A DNA stretch of 64,000 nucleotides, from NCBI GenBank assembly GCA_023362775.1, contig JALMGJ010000018.1:20565105-20629104 (forward strand), given 5' to 3'. This document shows, one piece after another, positions 35,342-46,872 of this stretch. Position 1 is the stretch's first letter. Each line of letters begins with the position of its first letter. Below the pieces are notes generated by a model. The model worked only from the letters and a program-made list of their open reading frames with translations. It searched no databases and was not told the origin of the DNA. The translations under genes and the position numbers were made by a program. Source of the DNA: Charina bottae. Its lineage: Eukaryota; Chordata; Lepidosauria; Squamata; Charinaidae.

Positions 35342-36585
35342 GGAGAAAATGCCTTGGTACAGTAACAAGAATTGCAATTACATCACCCTAATATTTCAAC
35401 CTGCCCCTAGAGATCTTTCCACTCGCTTCAGCAAGCCAACATCTTGTGCTGAAAACGATACCCAAGCTGGCAAAGGCCTGTTTCAGGATGAACCACGGAA
35501 GCTAGTAGTCTGCCAACCGGCTTTCGCATCCCGGCAGAGTTAAGAGTATTAAGGCTGGTTGCTAAATATGGTTATTCTAAAGTCAGCAGTGGCAGTTCCT
35601 GGAGGTTAAACACGGATTAAAACAAGCTACGTACTATGCATTTGCTCTCTTTCATGGTAGGCTTAAGGAAAGAAGTGTGACATCGCTATCACTTGTATGG
35701 ATTAATATGAATGCAAACTGGAAAAAAGCACCAAATCATATTCTGCACTAGGAGATCTCAGGGTGGAGTCAGATGGCCACATTGATCGAGCCCTTCCTTC
35801 CTTTATGGTCGCTTGCAAGAAGCTCCGTTGCTTTCGCTGAAGATTGTTCATCGAAGAGGCCTACCGTTTGCGTGCCCCAGCTGCCTCGCATCCGGCAAAT
35901 CCAATCTTTAGGTGTTTCCTACCTATCCTGACATGGATATTTGAGTAAGGGAAGTGGAAATACGGGAAGCTATAAACAAGGACCATTTTTTTAAAAAATA
36001 GCGAATGTGTTTAAAAAGTAACCCGGGAGGAGCACCATCAAAGAAAAGGGTCCGTGGACCACAATATCACAGCTCTAAGGACCAAAAGCGAGATTAGCGA
36101 GTGACAAGCTCTGTTCTGCAGGTGCAGCCTTCTCTAGTCTGGACCAGGAATGTTTTCAATTGACATTCGAGAGAGGGGACGTGCCTTTCCGGAAAGAACG
36201 GCAGTTGGGTAGGTGCCAGGAGGGCGCTGTAGCAGGCTAAGGGTCAGGCACATCAAGGAGGACAAACGGGCACCTCTTTAAAAATAAAGTCCACTGAAAA
36301 TCTGGTTTTTCTCCAGCCACCAGACCCTTAAAACCAGGGGCCCCTCCATTTCGGTGGCTTGGTAAGCTGGGCCTGCCCCACGAAGGGAGATGGGGAGATG
36401 CTCTTAAAAAGCAGCCATGTGAATTCACCCTTGCTGAGTTGCTTGCCCCCTAACCGGCAGATATGACCAGGCCTTGCAAAGGAAGTAGTAACTACGTGGG
36501 ATGTGCAAAACGTAGCCCTCAGCTTCGTTGGGTGAGCATCTAAGGATGGTGAGAAAGCAGAGCTTGCTGTAGCAGTTAGTGAACC

Positions 36586-36591
36586 TTTATT
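36586..36591 (-). promoter_or_regulatory. FHL1: FHL1 proximal poly(A) signal AATAAA (alternative)
   Basis: AATAAA on the minus strand, 167 nt past the stop codon. Use of this site would give a very short 3' UTR. Confidence 0.35.
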
Positions 36592-36757
36592 GAACCTGAC
36601 CTGCAGAGGGGAGGGAGAAAGTGCCTTAACTTTCTTTAGAAAAGCAAAGGGGGAGTGGGGGGGGGAGGCTAAAATGCAAATGCCTGCAGCCGTATCCAAG
36701 CCGCTTTGCAGGAGAGAGCTGAGCTGTCCCTGCGGCCCTCCCTTCGCTTGGCCTCCC

Positions 36758-36912
36758 TTACACCTTCTTGGCGCAGGTGGGGCAGTAGACTTGCTCAAGG
36801 TGGAAGACGAAGGGCTTGTTAGCCAAGGGGATAGAGCACTTCTTGCAGTTGAAGCAGTATTCGTGCCAGGAATGGCCCTCGTGGCTCACCACGTTGGTGC
36901 CTCTTCCAAAGC
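36758..36912 (-). CDS. FHL1: FHL1 last coding exon, LIM4
   Basis: 155 bp, phase 1 in. It encodes [20 protein letters not shown], then [18 protein letters not shown] and a TAA at 36760-36758. The human protein ends CPDCAKKL. The acceptor is CTTATCAATAG. Confidence 0.95.
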
Positions 36913-39900
36913 CTATTGATAAGGAAAAGAGGACAGCATCGCACAGTTAGGGAGCCGCGGGTTCTCCAGAGGAGGCTGCGGGGAGAAACCTGGCTGCCAC
37001 GTGGCGTGGTGAGTGGAACGAGCTCCCGCAGTATGCAGGGCTATAAACCGCGATCCCCAAACCCACACTGGCTGGGTTTATCCAATTATGCAAACTAAAG
37101 TACAAGATGGCTTTCTGTGACGTATGAGCCCTGCCAAAAAACCCAGCTAGGAAAACGTTCCTTTCTGATGCATCTCTCCGAAGGTACTTAATCCAGTCCC
37201 ATAAACCCAACTAGCAAATCTTTAAGTATTCAGTGGAAGCCGATAGAGATCCAAAGGAGCATCCATGTGCATCCCTAATCGGTGCACAGAGCCGTTATGA
37301 TCGAATTCTTGATGGACTGGGGGAAAGGTGATTAATGGAGAGCGTGATAGAAATTTGTCACGCCTGGTGTAGCGTGTACACTTTTCCTCCCTTAAAAGCT
37401 ACATTTGGGTTAAGGCCAGTGGATTGCCAATGGATCTGACTGGGAATAAATGATCAGCAGATAAAAAGAGGGGCTTCTGAAGTCCATTTGATCCCACCCC
37501 CAGAGTTTGACCATCTCTAAAGCTATCCAGAGATCTACTCACACGTGGGAATCAGCGGTAATCCCCCTTTGAGAGCTCTTAAGCAGGTACTTCTCTGCCT
37601 ACCTGTAATGGGGTTCTTGCAACCATTGCATTTCTTAGCCACAAAGGACTTGTAGCAATCCACACAGTAGAACTGGTCCTCTACGGCAGTGAAACGTTGT
37701 CCACCCAGCTTCTTTGTGCAAGTGGTACACACAAAGCACTCGGCATGGTAAGGTTGATCTTGGTAGGAGACGCCTCCAGAAGTGATGGCCTAAAATGAAG
37801 CCAACCGGCAATCAGTGTAGAGTTCGTGGCGTGGAATAAATGTCAGCATTGAGCCCCAAATGGCCTTTGGAAATTCCCCGTCAAATTTGCAGACCAATGG
37901 ACTGAATAATTTCTGCAAAACATCCACCCTCCAACAATCTAAACTCTACTCCCCTCCGAATGATTTTCTAAAGCACGTTCTCTTTCATCAAACTGGATGA
38001 GAACATTTTTTTAAAGAATGCAACAGGATTTTCCTGCCTAGACCATTTTCTACCAGTCCATTCACTATTTGCATATCAATGGAAGATTTATTTCTCCTTT
38101 TCAGATCTTAAGTTTAGGGGCAGTATATCATCCAGTTAATAAGAACCAGAAAGCCCCATCAAGGGCCTCTTTCAAATGAGCTTTCAGAACTTAGCTAGAA
38201 CCACCCAGAGTCCCCTTCGGGGGAGATGGTGCGGTGATAGAAATTGAAAAAGGAAGGAAGGAAGGAAGGAAGGAAGGAAGGAAGGAAGGAAGGAAGGAAG
38301 GAAGGAAGGAAGGAAGGAAGGAAGGAAGTCAACTGGACTTCTTCTGTCTGTGAAATAGGAATAATTGCCAATCACCACACCTTAGTTCTAGCCTCATATT
38401 CTCTGATGCACTGTCACCGTGCAAAGCTAGAAAATTAAAGGAAACGGGATGTACAATTCCAAAAGAGTACATTTTAATACTGAATAACCAAGGGACTGTT
38501 CATCTTCATGTTCTCATGTCTATAGAATAACAAGAAACCATTGAAAACAACAAGCAGAGATGGTGCCCAGGACTTACATTCTTACACTTCACGCAGTTCT
38601 TTGCAAACTTATGCTCATGGCAGGAAACACAGTAGATCTCATCTCCCTTGGGAAAGAAGCTGGCTGTGCCAATCACTTGCTTGCACTGGCTGCAGGTGAA
38701 GCACTCCTTATGCCACACCGTCTTCTTGTATTCCACGTTCTGATCACCTGCAAGGAGAACAGGGAGAAAGCAATGACTCGGGGGTCAAGATGCGAGATCT
38801 TTGGTGGATAAGGCAGAGCTGGGAAAAACAAAACCTGGCATTGCCACTAGATGTCAATCGGATCATTGTTGACATCCCTGCAAAAGGTCTATGCCAGAGC
38901 TTTCCAAACTGTGTGTCACAACATGTTAGTGTGTCGGCTGCAGTGTCTGGGTGTGTCCCGGCTGCTGCTGCCTCCTCCGAGCCCTGCCAGGATTCCGCGC
39001 AGGTCCTAGTGCCTGCCTTGTGCCCTGCTGTAAGAGTGTGTCGCGAAATGATGCATGTCTAAAAAGTGTGTCACCAACATGAAAAGTTTGGAAAGCTCTG
39101 GTCTACACTTTCAGAAGAATCACAGGCATCTATCCCCTTGGACTCTACCACTCCAGAATTGGGGGGGGGGGGTGTCGAGATATTTGCCTGCTTTCTCTCA
39201 CATCAAAAATTCTTGGCACTTAGAAAGCCCACGTGCCTTTCAAGAAGGTAGGGAAGAATCTCCCCCGCGCACCCAGACACTGAGTTTCCAGAAGAAGGGA
39301 GATGTGGATAAGCATCAGAAGATATCATCCCACCTGCGACTAGCAGTGATAGGGTCCCCATGGGGCTCTACCATGTGACTTTTCAGGGTGCGTCGATTGG
39401 CTCTTGGCTTTTCAGGGTTCTAACAAAGGCTTGCTTCCCACGTTGCACTAAGACAAGGCACGCCACGCATTCATCAGCTTTGGGGAAGCAGGATGTCATG
39501 GCCATTCTCCAAATCTGGGTGGGGCCAGGGCCCATTTGGGGAAGGGGAATTCAGGTGCTTTAAGGGATGAGATGGGTGCCTTGTGCATTTATCTTAAGGC
39601 ACATTTTGCCCCCACCCGCCCTTAAAACTCAACAGGGCAAAGAGGGTCTTGTTTGGTCCTATTCACTTTGGGGGCACATCAATAACGCTGATGAGCTCAT
39701 GAGACGCCCCTTTTCGCATCCCTGCAATTTTGGCTGATCTTAGAAAAGGCTAAGCAAGTTAATGCTATTTTGTCCTTGGATGAGACCTCCAGAAATTCCC
39801 AGGCCTGTAGATTGTCTTGGGAACCAAAAATAATCATTGCAAACGACAAAACGTTTCCACAGTATGGATGGGTCCACAGAGTCGACCGCAGCTCAAAGAT

Positions 39901-41628
39901 TTTATCTTTACTAAGCCACTGTTTGCTGAAGGAATCACAGTGGGCTGGGTTCACCCCACATGCTAAGCGACCAGCCAAAGAAGTCACGTTAGGCCTTCGT
40001 GGGATGGCTGAACCCGCCCACATCTCCCCAGCGTACAGGTGGGTCCACCATCCAGGAGGAGGAGGCCGGCCCGGCCAGCGCCCTCACCTGCCACAATGGG
40101 CTTCAGACAGCCTTTGCATCGAGGAGCATCCTCATTGGTGGTGCATTTATTGCACCACACCTTGTTGTTCTCCTTCAGCATGAACGGCTCGTTCACCAGA
40201 GACGTGTAACACTTGAAGCAGCGGAAACAGTTGTCGTGCCAGTAGCGGTTCTTGAAATGCAGCTCCTGCGAAATCAAGAGAGAAGGCTTTGAATGCTGTT
40301 GAAAAGGGGTCTTTCTCCAAGGAGCAAAACGGCGTCTGCTCCGCTTCCCCTTCTGGTGCAATCAGGCCAGAGAGGAATCGGGGAATAGAAAGTAGGAGCT
40401 TTGGCACCGTCATCTTGAATAAGCAACCATTGTTCAAGAACTTTAAAAAATTAAAAACAATTTTTTAATTAAAATTAAATTAAAATTTTTAAATTAAATT
40501 AAAAAAATTAAGAGCCATCACAGCCTCTTAATGAAGTGTTATTCAAATGGGTTGGGGGGGGGGTCTCCCTCTTTCCACCATTTCCCCCCATGGCTCCCTG
40601 AGATGGTAAGTGTGAGTAGCAGAGAAAGCCCTCTTGCCAGCTTCATTCCACAATTCTGCCATGCTTTGTTGCCCAGATGTATGCCAAAAAGGTAGACCTT
40701 CAGCTCTCTTTTTTGTAGGTTCCCCCAGAGGTTGGCCCTTTTGCTTATCTTAAGAGGGGTAGAACAGAATTTAAGGGACAAAATGGGTACCTTGGGCCTT
40801 ATGGAGGCTTCATGCCTCATATTTACCCCTAAGGACCCTGAAAACTGTGGAAACAAAACGTTTCCAGAGTATGGATGTGAAGTGTTAATGAAACTTTTCT
40901 AGAAACTGGAACCCAGTTTTGAGCTGAAGGAAGTTGAACACCCCTGATTTAGCACAATGGGAAGCCAACTTGTGTGCCTCATCAGAAACCTCATGGGTCA
41001 CCTTGGCCACAAACGGTCAGAGGATCACCCACGGCAGAATTAAGGCCTCTACGCTGACAATTATGGGCCATGATTTATCATACTGGTCTAATGCAGGTTA
41101 ACAGATGTGTTTCAACTTCCTAGTCTAGGGCTGGGAGAGAGACTGGCCCCAGGTCACCCAGCTGGCTTCTGTGCCTAAGGGAGGACCGGAAATGGGGTCT
41201 CCCTTCACCACTGCACCTCGCTGGCTCTCACACTTACGAAGCAGGAATTATACGAACTGCACAATGGCAAGAGTCAGTCTTAATGTGCTTTATTATAATA
41301 TCAAAAAAGTCCATCAGGTAACGTACAGCGTGCATCTCAGTCCATCAACTCAACTTAATCTCTTGCTCAGGCTGGTCTCTTGTAAGGAAAATAACACAAC
41401 GGCCAGAAGAACCCCACCCAGCCTGTGGTAATCTCGGGGATTTATCGTTGCAATTGGGGGCATTCCAGCTACCTTGGAATCGGCCCCGATGGGCTTCCGG
41501 CACTCGGCGCAGGTGTTGGCGCAGACCTTCTCAAAGCACTTGACGCAGCAATGGCGGCCTTCCTTTTGCACGTACTTCTTTCCGTGCAGCGGGGTGCGGC
41601 AATAGTGGCAATCAAAGCGTTCGGACAT
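36758..41628 (-). CDS. FHL1: Four and a half LIM domains protein 1 (5 coding exons, 281 aa)
   Basis: FHL1 is a zinc-binding scaffold of striated muscle sarcomeres, focal adhesions and nuclei, made only of LIM domains. Exons in transcript order: 41628-41473, 40265-40088, 38747-38578, 37789-37603, 36912-36758. All introns are GT-AG and phases agree, giving 281 residues plus a stop (human FHL1A is 280). Residues 1-36 form the half LIM ([20 protein letters not shown]). Four full LIM domains follow, starting near Cys40 ([13 protein letters not shown]), Cys101 ([11 protein letters not shown]), Cys162 (CVKCKNAITSGG) and Cys221 ([12 protein letters not shown]). The protein ends CPTCAKKV. All zinc-ligand positions I checked are Cys/His as expected. 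It lies tail-to-tail with MAP7D3. No exon specific to the FHL1B or FHL1C isoforms was located. Confidence 0.96.
36913..37602 (-). other. FHL1 intron 4
   Basis: 690 bp with no recognisable repeat. Mammalian FHL1B uses an alternative exon in this part of the gene, but none could be identified. Confidence 0.55.
37603..37789 (-). CDS. FHL1: FHL1 exon, LIM3
   Basis: 187 bp, phase 0 in and phase 1 out. It encodes [20 protein letters not shown], then [20 protein letters not shown] and KNPIT. The acceptor is TTCATTTTAG and the donor ACAG|GTAGGC. Confidence 0.96.
38196..38251 (+). repeat. LINE tail fragment seeding a GGAA array
   Basis: AGAACCACCCAGAGTCCCCT and GAGATGGTGCGGTGATAGAA run straight into the GGAA microsatellite. 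Confidence 0.5.
38253..38328. repeat. (GGAA)n microsatellite
   Basis: About 19 GGAA units in an FHL1 intron. GGAA arrays can bind ETS-family factors. Confidence 0.95.
38578..38747 (-). CDS. FHL1: FHL1 exon, LIM2
   Basis: 170 bp, phase 1 in and phase 0 out. It encodes [20 protein letters not shown], then [20 protein letters not shown] and [15 protein letters not shown]. The match to human FHL1 LIM2 is very close. Confidence 0.96.
38895..39100. mobile_element. hAT element (CAGAGCTTTCCAAAC family), shorter copy
   Basis: Same TIRs in inverse orientation, with flanks GTCTATGC and GTCTACAC. It has a single copy of the unit that is triplicated at 11080. Confidence 0.85.
39728..39802 (+). repeat. 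5S rRNA-derived SINE fragment
   Basis: GGCTGATCTTAGAAAAGGCT, then TCCTTGGATGAGACCTCC, follows the 5S order GATCTCGGAAGCTAAGCAGG...CTTGGATGGGAGACCGCC with many changes. Confidence 0.65.
40088..40265 (-). CDS. FHL1: FHL1 exon, LIM1/LIM2
   Basis: 178 bp, phase 0 in and phase 1 out. It encodes [20 protein letters not shown], then [20 protein letters not shown]. Human FHL1 has VHYKNRFWHDTCFRCAKC at this place. Zinc-ligand Cys and His positions are conserved. Confidence 0.95.
40441..40512. repeat. A/T-only low-complexity stretch
   Basis: It consists almost entirely of AAATT/TTAAA words. Confidence 0.8.
41128..41215. repeat. L2-type tail fragment
   Basis: It carries GGGCTGGGAGAGAGACTGGC and CAGGTCACCCAGCTGGCTTC, as in the 20025 repeat. 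Confidence 0.6.
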
Positions 41629-41654
41629 GGTGCCCACCGTGTAGCTGCTGGGGC
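41473..41654 (-). CDS. FHL1: FHL1 first common coding exon (start codon at 41628)
   Basis: The ATG at 41628 has A at -3 and opens [20 protein letters not shown] (human [20 protein letters not shown]). The exon ends in phase 0 at GCCGATTCCAAG|GTAGCT. Its acceptor is at 41655 (TTTCTCACCCAAAG), leaving 26 nt before the ATG. That 26 nt reads PSSYTVGT in frame and continues the alternative N terminus from 48314. Confidence 0.95.
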
Positions 41655-42466
41655 CTTTGGGTGAGAAAGACAACATGGCAGAGATTAGGGCCGCAGGATG
41701 AGAGGTGTGGGAAGCCTCGGGCGCCCAAATGGGGCATCGGCCTGTCTCCGCTCGGATGTGAGCCAAGCAAAGAAGCAGGGCAAGACGTTGCTGGCCCTGC
41801 TGGCACGAGGGGCTCCGCAACTAGAAAAACGGGGCCATCTGAGCCAGGCAACGAAGTCTGGAGGGTTAGGTTGACCCCCAAAGAGACTGGATGACACTAC
41901 CTCCCCGGAGTCTCTTAGTTGCCAGGTCCTGCTGTTCCCGTGTCTGCAGCAGAGAAGACATTGTGGGAAGGTCTTTCAAAAATCTGGCACCCCACCTTGT
42001 TGGCCATTTCAGTTCTCAGCCCCCCACCCCGCCCCACAGGCACATGGGCAGAAACCTGGGAACGCGGCCCTTTCCACGGTATGCTCATCCCAATCACACC
42101 ATCATAGTGTTGGTTGTCGTTTTTCAATTATTCACTCCAAAAGAAAAAGTAAAAATAAATCAGAAAGTGAGATGGGAAGAAAGTTGCTGGCTGGGAAGAT
42201 GGAAAAACTACAGAAGGGAATACGACCCAGTCGTCATGAGGTTGTGCAAGAAATGACATTCCTGAATAAACTCCCCAGCGTCCATCTCACAGACTTTTTG
42301 GTGAAAAGACAGTACACTTTATTCTCCCAAATTATTCTCCCTATGTAACATGTAATAGGCGTTGAATATTACTTAGCTTCTGGTTCCACTGAGATTTTAT
42401 CAGTAGCATTATCATCACCACCTGACTATTACATTACGAATATCATATTTTATATTACTACCATAT

Positions 42467-42502
42467 TATTGTTGTTGTTGTTATTATTATTATTATTATT
42501 AT
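42467..42502. repeat. (TTG)n/(TTA)n run
   Basis: TTG units followed by about nine TTA units. Confidence 0.85.
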
Positions 42503-43148
42503 TCCTATATCTATAAATGCTATTTTATTGTTCTATTATTACTTTGCTTTATATGGCATTTTGAAACAGGTCTGTACCCAGCCCAGGGAACTGAGCCTGG
42601 TTAAGAAATGAAATGAATAAAAGGAGTTGAGTGAAAATTTGTTTCTCTCGGGCTGTGAAGACCGGACGTTTCACAAGCTGCCTTAAAGCCAACTATTACC
42701 ATGTTGCACTGAGTTTATATATGAATTCACTGCAACGTGGTCTTGTTACATATATAACTATACATCTACACACATACATATATATAAAATTAACAGCATG
42801 CACAGAAGCAACAGGCTGATGTTCAGTGTTCGCGCCAGATGGACAGAGAGTGCATTTTAGCACCAACTGGAGAAAGTGAGACGGATTCTTTTTTGCATCG
42901 CCAGGGAGTGCTAAACACCTTCCGGCTTCCTGTCTTCCCCTGATGATCAGCAAAGCCACAACACCAGCAATGAGCCAACAAAACAAGGAGGTCTCATCCA
43001 GCTATTTCTGACCAGCACAACAGGAGCAAGGGTGGCTGTCCTTCAACCCGCCCGCATCCGGGAAAAGGGGGCAGGACCAAACTGCTCTTAACCACATCCT
43101 TCCTCTCTGCCCAGGAAAGTTCATAAGGACCGGAAACTTGATAAAGCT

Positions 43149-43171
43149 GCTGCTGCTGCTGCTGCTGCTGC
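43149..43171. repeat. (CTG)n microsatellite
   Basis: About eight CTG units in the FHL1 5' intron. Confidence 0.9.
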
Positions 43172-45827
43172 TATGATAGATAGATTTTAAAAAGGGGGAA
43201 GAGCCAGAATAAGACACTGACTGATTTAAAAAAAAAAAAGCCCTTAGCCATGATGTGTTATTTGAAAGTACAGTTGGGCTGAGTTATTCCCAGGCATTTA
43301 TTCCATGAAAACAATCAATACAATGGAAGAATAAGGGGGAAAGTGTGATGGAATGTGTCTCTGAGGGAGGAGGTGATGTTATGGAGATCGCGGGCGAAGG
43401 AGGAGGGGGCACCTTCCAGGGTGAGAAGCGCGTTCACAGCCTCAAAGACCTTGGGCGCCCGTCCAAGAAGGTCAGGCCGGACCCTCCTTAGAGCGCCTGG
43501 GGTTTTTCCCAGAGAACTGCTTGGTGTGGCTGAGTTTGGCAAGATTCTGTGTAAGGTAGAACAATAAAGATCTAGAGCTTCATTCCGAGGCTCAGCGTTG
43601 TTCTTCGCCTAACCGCGACAGAAAGCTCCTCTGGGCACAGGGCTATAATGGGGGGAGTGTGGAAGAGGGACAATCGTCGGGGGGGGGGGGGGGAAATCCT
43701 CTGTGATCTGAGGCTGTCGATGCTCAGAATTTTGATGCACAAAGACGCCCAGCTATCACTTGGCAGCATTTTTTTTATTCTCCCCAACTTAAATTAGCAT
43801 TTTGCATTCAGGAGAAAAAAACAGGCAAGTTGTCCTCCTATACTAAAGCACCTTGCATGGGCTATCAACCCCAGGCCTCGCCACATCCTCTTGCGCCGAG
43901 AGCCCACGGCAAGACGACTGTGCCCAACAAACAGAGAGCTTTCCATGCAACAGAAACACAGGTACCCGAGAAGCACAGACAACATTTGGGGGGGAGAGAA
44001 CAACAATGTCTCCCTGTCCCCAAAATGCATGTTTCCAACGAAAATACTTGACCAGGACTTTGAAATCTAACTCTGCAAGCTAAATTGGAAGGTTCCTCAC
44101 TTGCTGATGCTGCATCCAGGATGAGCTGCATCCAAACAAGGAAAAAGTTCTGGTTCCTTCACAAAGATATAGCCTGGGATTATCTAAACTTCCAAAGGGC
44201 CAGTTGTAAGTTTGCCTTGTGGTTCCCTGGTCATCTTCTCCTCCTTTTCCTCTCCATTTGCTTGCCCACTCTTTTCCTGAGAGCTGAAAATTTATTTCAG
44301 TTCCTGGATTTTTCGAACTCCTAGGCCACACAAAACTTGGTCACCACCATAGAGCTGCCAACTACTGCTTCCCAACGGGGCATGAACTGAAATGTTGCAA
44401 CTCGTGAACAGAAGATAAAGATAGTTTATCTTCTCATAAGCCTGCCAACTAAAATAATCTGGTTGGAATTAATTGAGCCCCCTTTTCAAAAGGAGGTGGA
44501 CAAAGAAGAGCATGACTGGGTGGAGAACATGGGACGTTGCAGCCCCAGCCCGTGTGGAGGCCACCAGGTTGCGGAAGCCCATAACGTGCTCCACAAAACT
44601 CAACAGGGATTCCCAGCTCTGAAAAGTTGGGGATCTCTGAACTTGGGAGCGTAGTTGCAAACAACCTGTAGATGTGCTTTTCAGTGCTTTTCAATGTGTG
44701 CGCAACTCCTGATCCCAAGAAATAATGTCTGAGGGCAGCCTCTGGCTGGAGGCTGGGTTCCAGCGAGGACAATGTCCCACCTCCCCTCCATTTTGCCAAA
44801 ACTTCCAACAACGCTAACCTTGAGCTGCCTCCTCGTATTTATCCAGGTGGCCACCACCACCACCTCATCAGTCAAATAAGGAACACTGGAAATACATGAA
44901 CACACATGGCTTCGTTTCTCGCAAGTCCTTCTCCTTTGCCAGAGCTGATTTTTGCTACTGATTTTTACATTTTCTTAAAGCAAGACTAGATCTTGAACTC
45001 CAGATGAGGTTCATGGCTCGCCAGCCAACGGCTGTTCCTGTCTTGAGCTACCAACATGGGTGGGCAACTCATAAACAAGGCCAGAGCAAGCTAGGAATCC
45101 ACAGAGCTGTGCAAGAACAGGGAAGATGGAGAAAAGCTGGAGTGTTAATTGCCAACTCATTCTTTCCCTCTTGCAAGTCTAAAAATAGGGCAATTACCCC
45201 ATTGTTTTCTTGACTCATTTGCCCTTTAACTGGATTACTCGGAATTTGGCCTTGCTATATAAAGGGTGCTGTATCATAGCAACCGTGCACAGCGCACTCT
45301 CCTCTCGACAGATGGAAGGGGTGGTGCGATAAGGAGTGCGAGCTGCAGAGCAGGATGTGTGCTGGTGTCTCCAGAGATTTTGCAGAAAGGTGATAAACCC
45401 TCCACAAAAGACTTCCAGACATTAGGGGTGGGGCGAGAACACCGCAAGAGAGATAAACTTTATGGTCCTCCAGCATGAATGAGCGGGATGGAACCAGGGT
45501 TTTTTTTGTTCTCATGGAATGCCGTTGGAGCTGGGTTCACACATTACACAAACTAAGCTATGGTTTTGTTAACTTGGCTGCAACGGGCTGGGCTCGCTCT
45601 GCGGGCTAAGCCTGGCGGGCAAGCTAAGGCAATAATAAACCGCTCGGCGGGCAGACCGTCATCCTGTTCAGATCTTTCTCTATCTGTGGGAATTGGGCTT
45701 CTCACGTTGTTTCCGAGGGCTCTGCTTCTCCTGTCAGGAATGGTTGGTTTTCTGTTGTGCCCGCTGAGTTCCTGGCTTTTTCTTTTGCAGTATTTTAACT
45801 AACTGTATTTAAACAACAAGGCTTAGA

Positions 45828-45880
45828 GAGCACCAAGGACTCCACAGTTCAACCCTGAGCTACAAATATTCTCCTCGATT
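45828..45880. repeat. Fragment of the 23690 repeat
   Basis: CACCAAGGACTCCACAGTTC and AACCCTGAGCTACAAATATT are near-identical to 23785-23832. Confidence 0.65.
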
Positions 45881-46737
45881 GGTATTTTAACTGTGTTTCT
45901 AAGCCACAGGGTGAAAGAAGTTAATAATATTAACAAGGCTGCTAAATCTTTGGAAGAGCATATCAGATTGTTTTTTCATTCCGGGCAGAGCAGGGGGGCA
46001 GGATCTCAGGTCCGTAACCCCGGGGGGGGGGGGCAAGGATTGTTCAAGTGGATTAAGGTTGCGCTGAACTGAAGACCTGATGCTGCACAAGACGTTTGGG
46101 GGGAAAGTCTGCATCCATCCAGCCAGCAAACCTGGCCACACCTAAACCTGATTTACAGCCTTTCTTTGGTCTCTCTTGATGTATCACTGAGAAAAAGAGA
46201 AACCACTGGGCCACTTCCCAAGAGAGACCCAACTCCATTTCAAGAAAGCAAAAAAAAAAAGGCATTGCAGCCTCAGAGAACAAAAGTTGTTTTTTCCATG
46301 CATACAAGGGTGCAGCCTTAATCCATGTGTGCATAAAAGAAGATGAAGCAAAGAATGGGTTGCTCGCTACACAGCCCCGACTCCTAAAATTCCAACTAAT
46401 ATTCAGAAAAGTCCTAATATTCACGCTAAGACAAGTTTCTAGCCGGTAGGATGGAGACGTTTCCTTTGGAAGTGATTAAGGGAAATCACCCGAATGGGGA
46501 GGGTGTGGCCCTGCAGACGTTAGGCCCCGGAAGCCCAGCAGGTTGACTGATATTGAAATAAATGAATGAAAGGGTGCCAATAATTGGGGCAAGCTGCACA
46601 ATCCAGGGTCTCCTTAGGACAGAATCTTCAAATCAAGTGAAAGCAAACCAATGTTTATGGCCGTTACAGACCAGCATAAACCAGGGGGAAGGAATACAGT
46701 TGATAAAGGAAGGCAGAGGAGCATAAAAGCTATAGAG

Positions 46738-46872
46738 CACTGTTTCTCAACCGTGTCAACTTGAAGATGTGTGGACTTCAACTCCCAGAATTCCCCAGCC
46801 AGCATGGCTGGCTGGGGAATTCTGGGAGTTGAAGTCCACACAACTTCAAGTTGACATGGTTGAGAAACACTG
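46738..46872. mobile_element. hAT-type MITE in FHL1 5' intron
   Basis: A 135-bp near-perfect palindrome with flanks CTATAGAG and GGCTAGAG, an imperfect duplication. Confidence 0.88.

Larger units (their letters stand above)
35320..36757 (-). other. FHL1: FHL1 3' UTR
   Basis: About 1.4 kb from the stop codon to just past an AATAAA on the minus strand, in line with the long 3' UTR known for FHL1. A proximal AATAAA at 36591-36586, only about 170 nt after the stop, could give a short form. No coding frame or transposon is seen here. Confidence 0.7.
37790..38577 (-). other. FHL1 intron 3
   Basis: It contains a LINE tail (38196-38251) running into a GGAA microsatellite (38253-38328). Confidence 0.65.
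38748..40087 (-). other. FHL1 intron 2
   Basis: It contains a hAT element (38895-39100), a 12-nt G run (39161-39172) and a 5S-like SINE fragment (39728-39802). Confidence 0.6.
40266..41472 (-). other. FHL1 intron 1
   Basis: It contains an A/T-only stretch (40441-40512) and an L2-type tail (41128-41190). Confidence 0.6.

Noticed and set aside
43315..43620. GC-richer block with AATAAA resembling an LTR
   Set aside because: No TG...CA termini, direct LTR pair, primer-binding site or target duplication could be seen.
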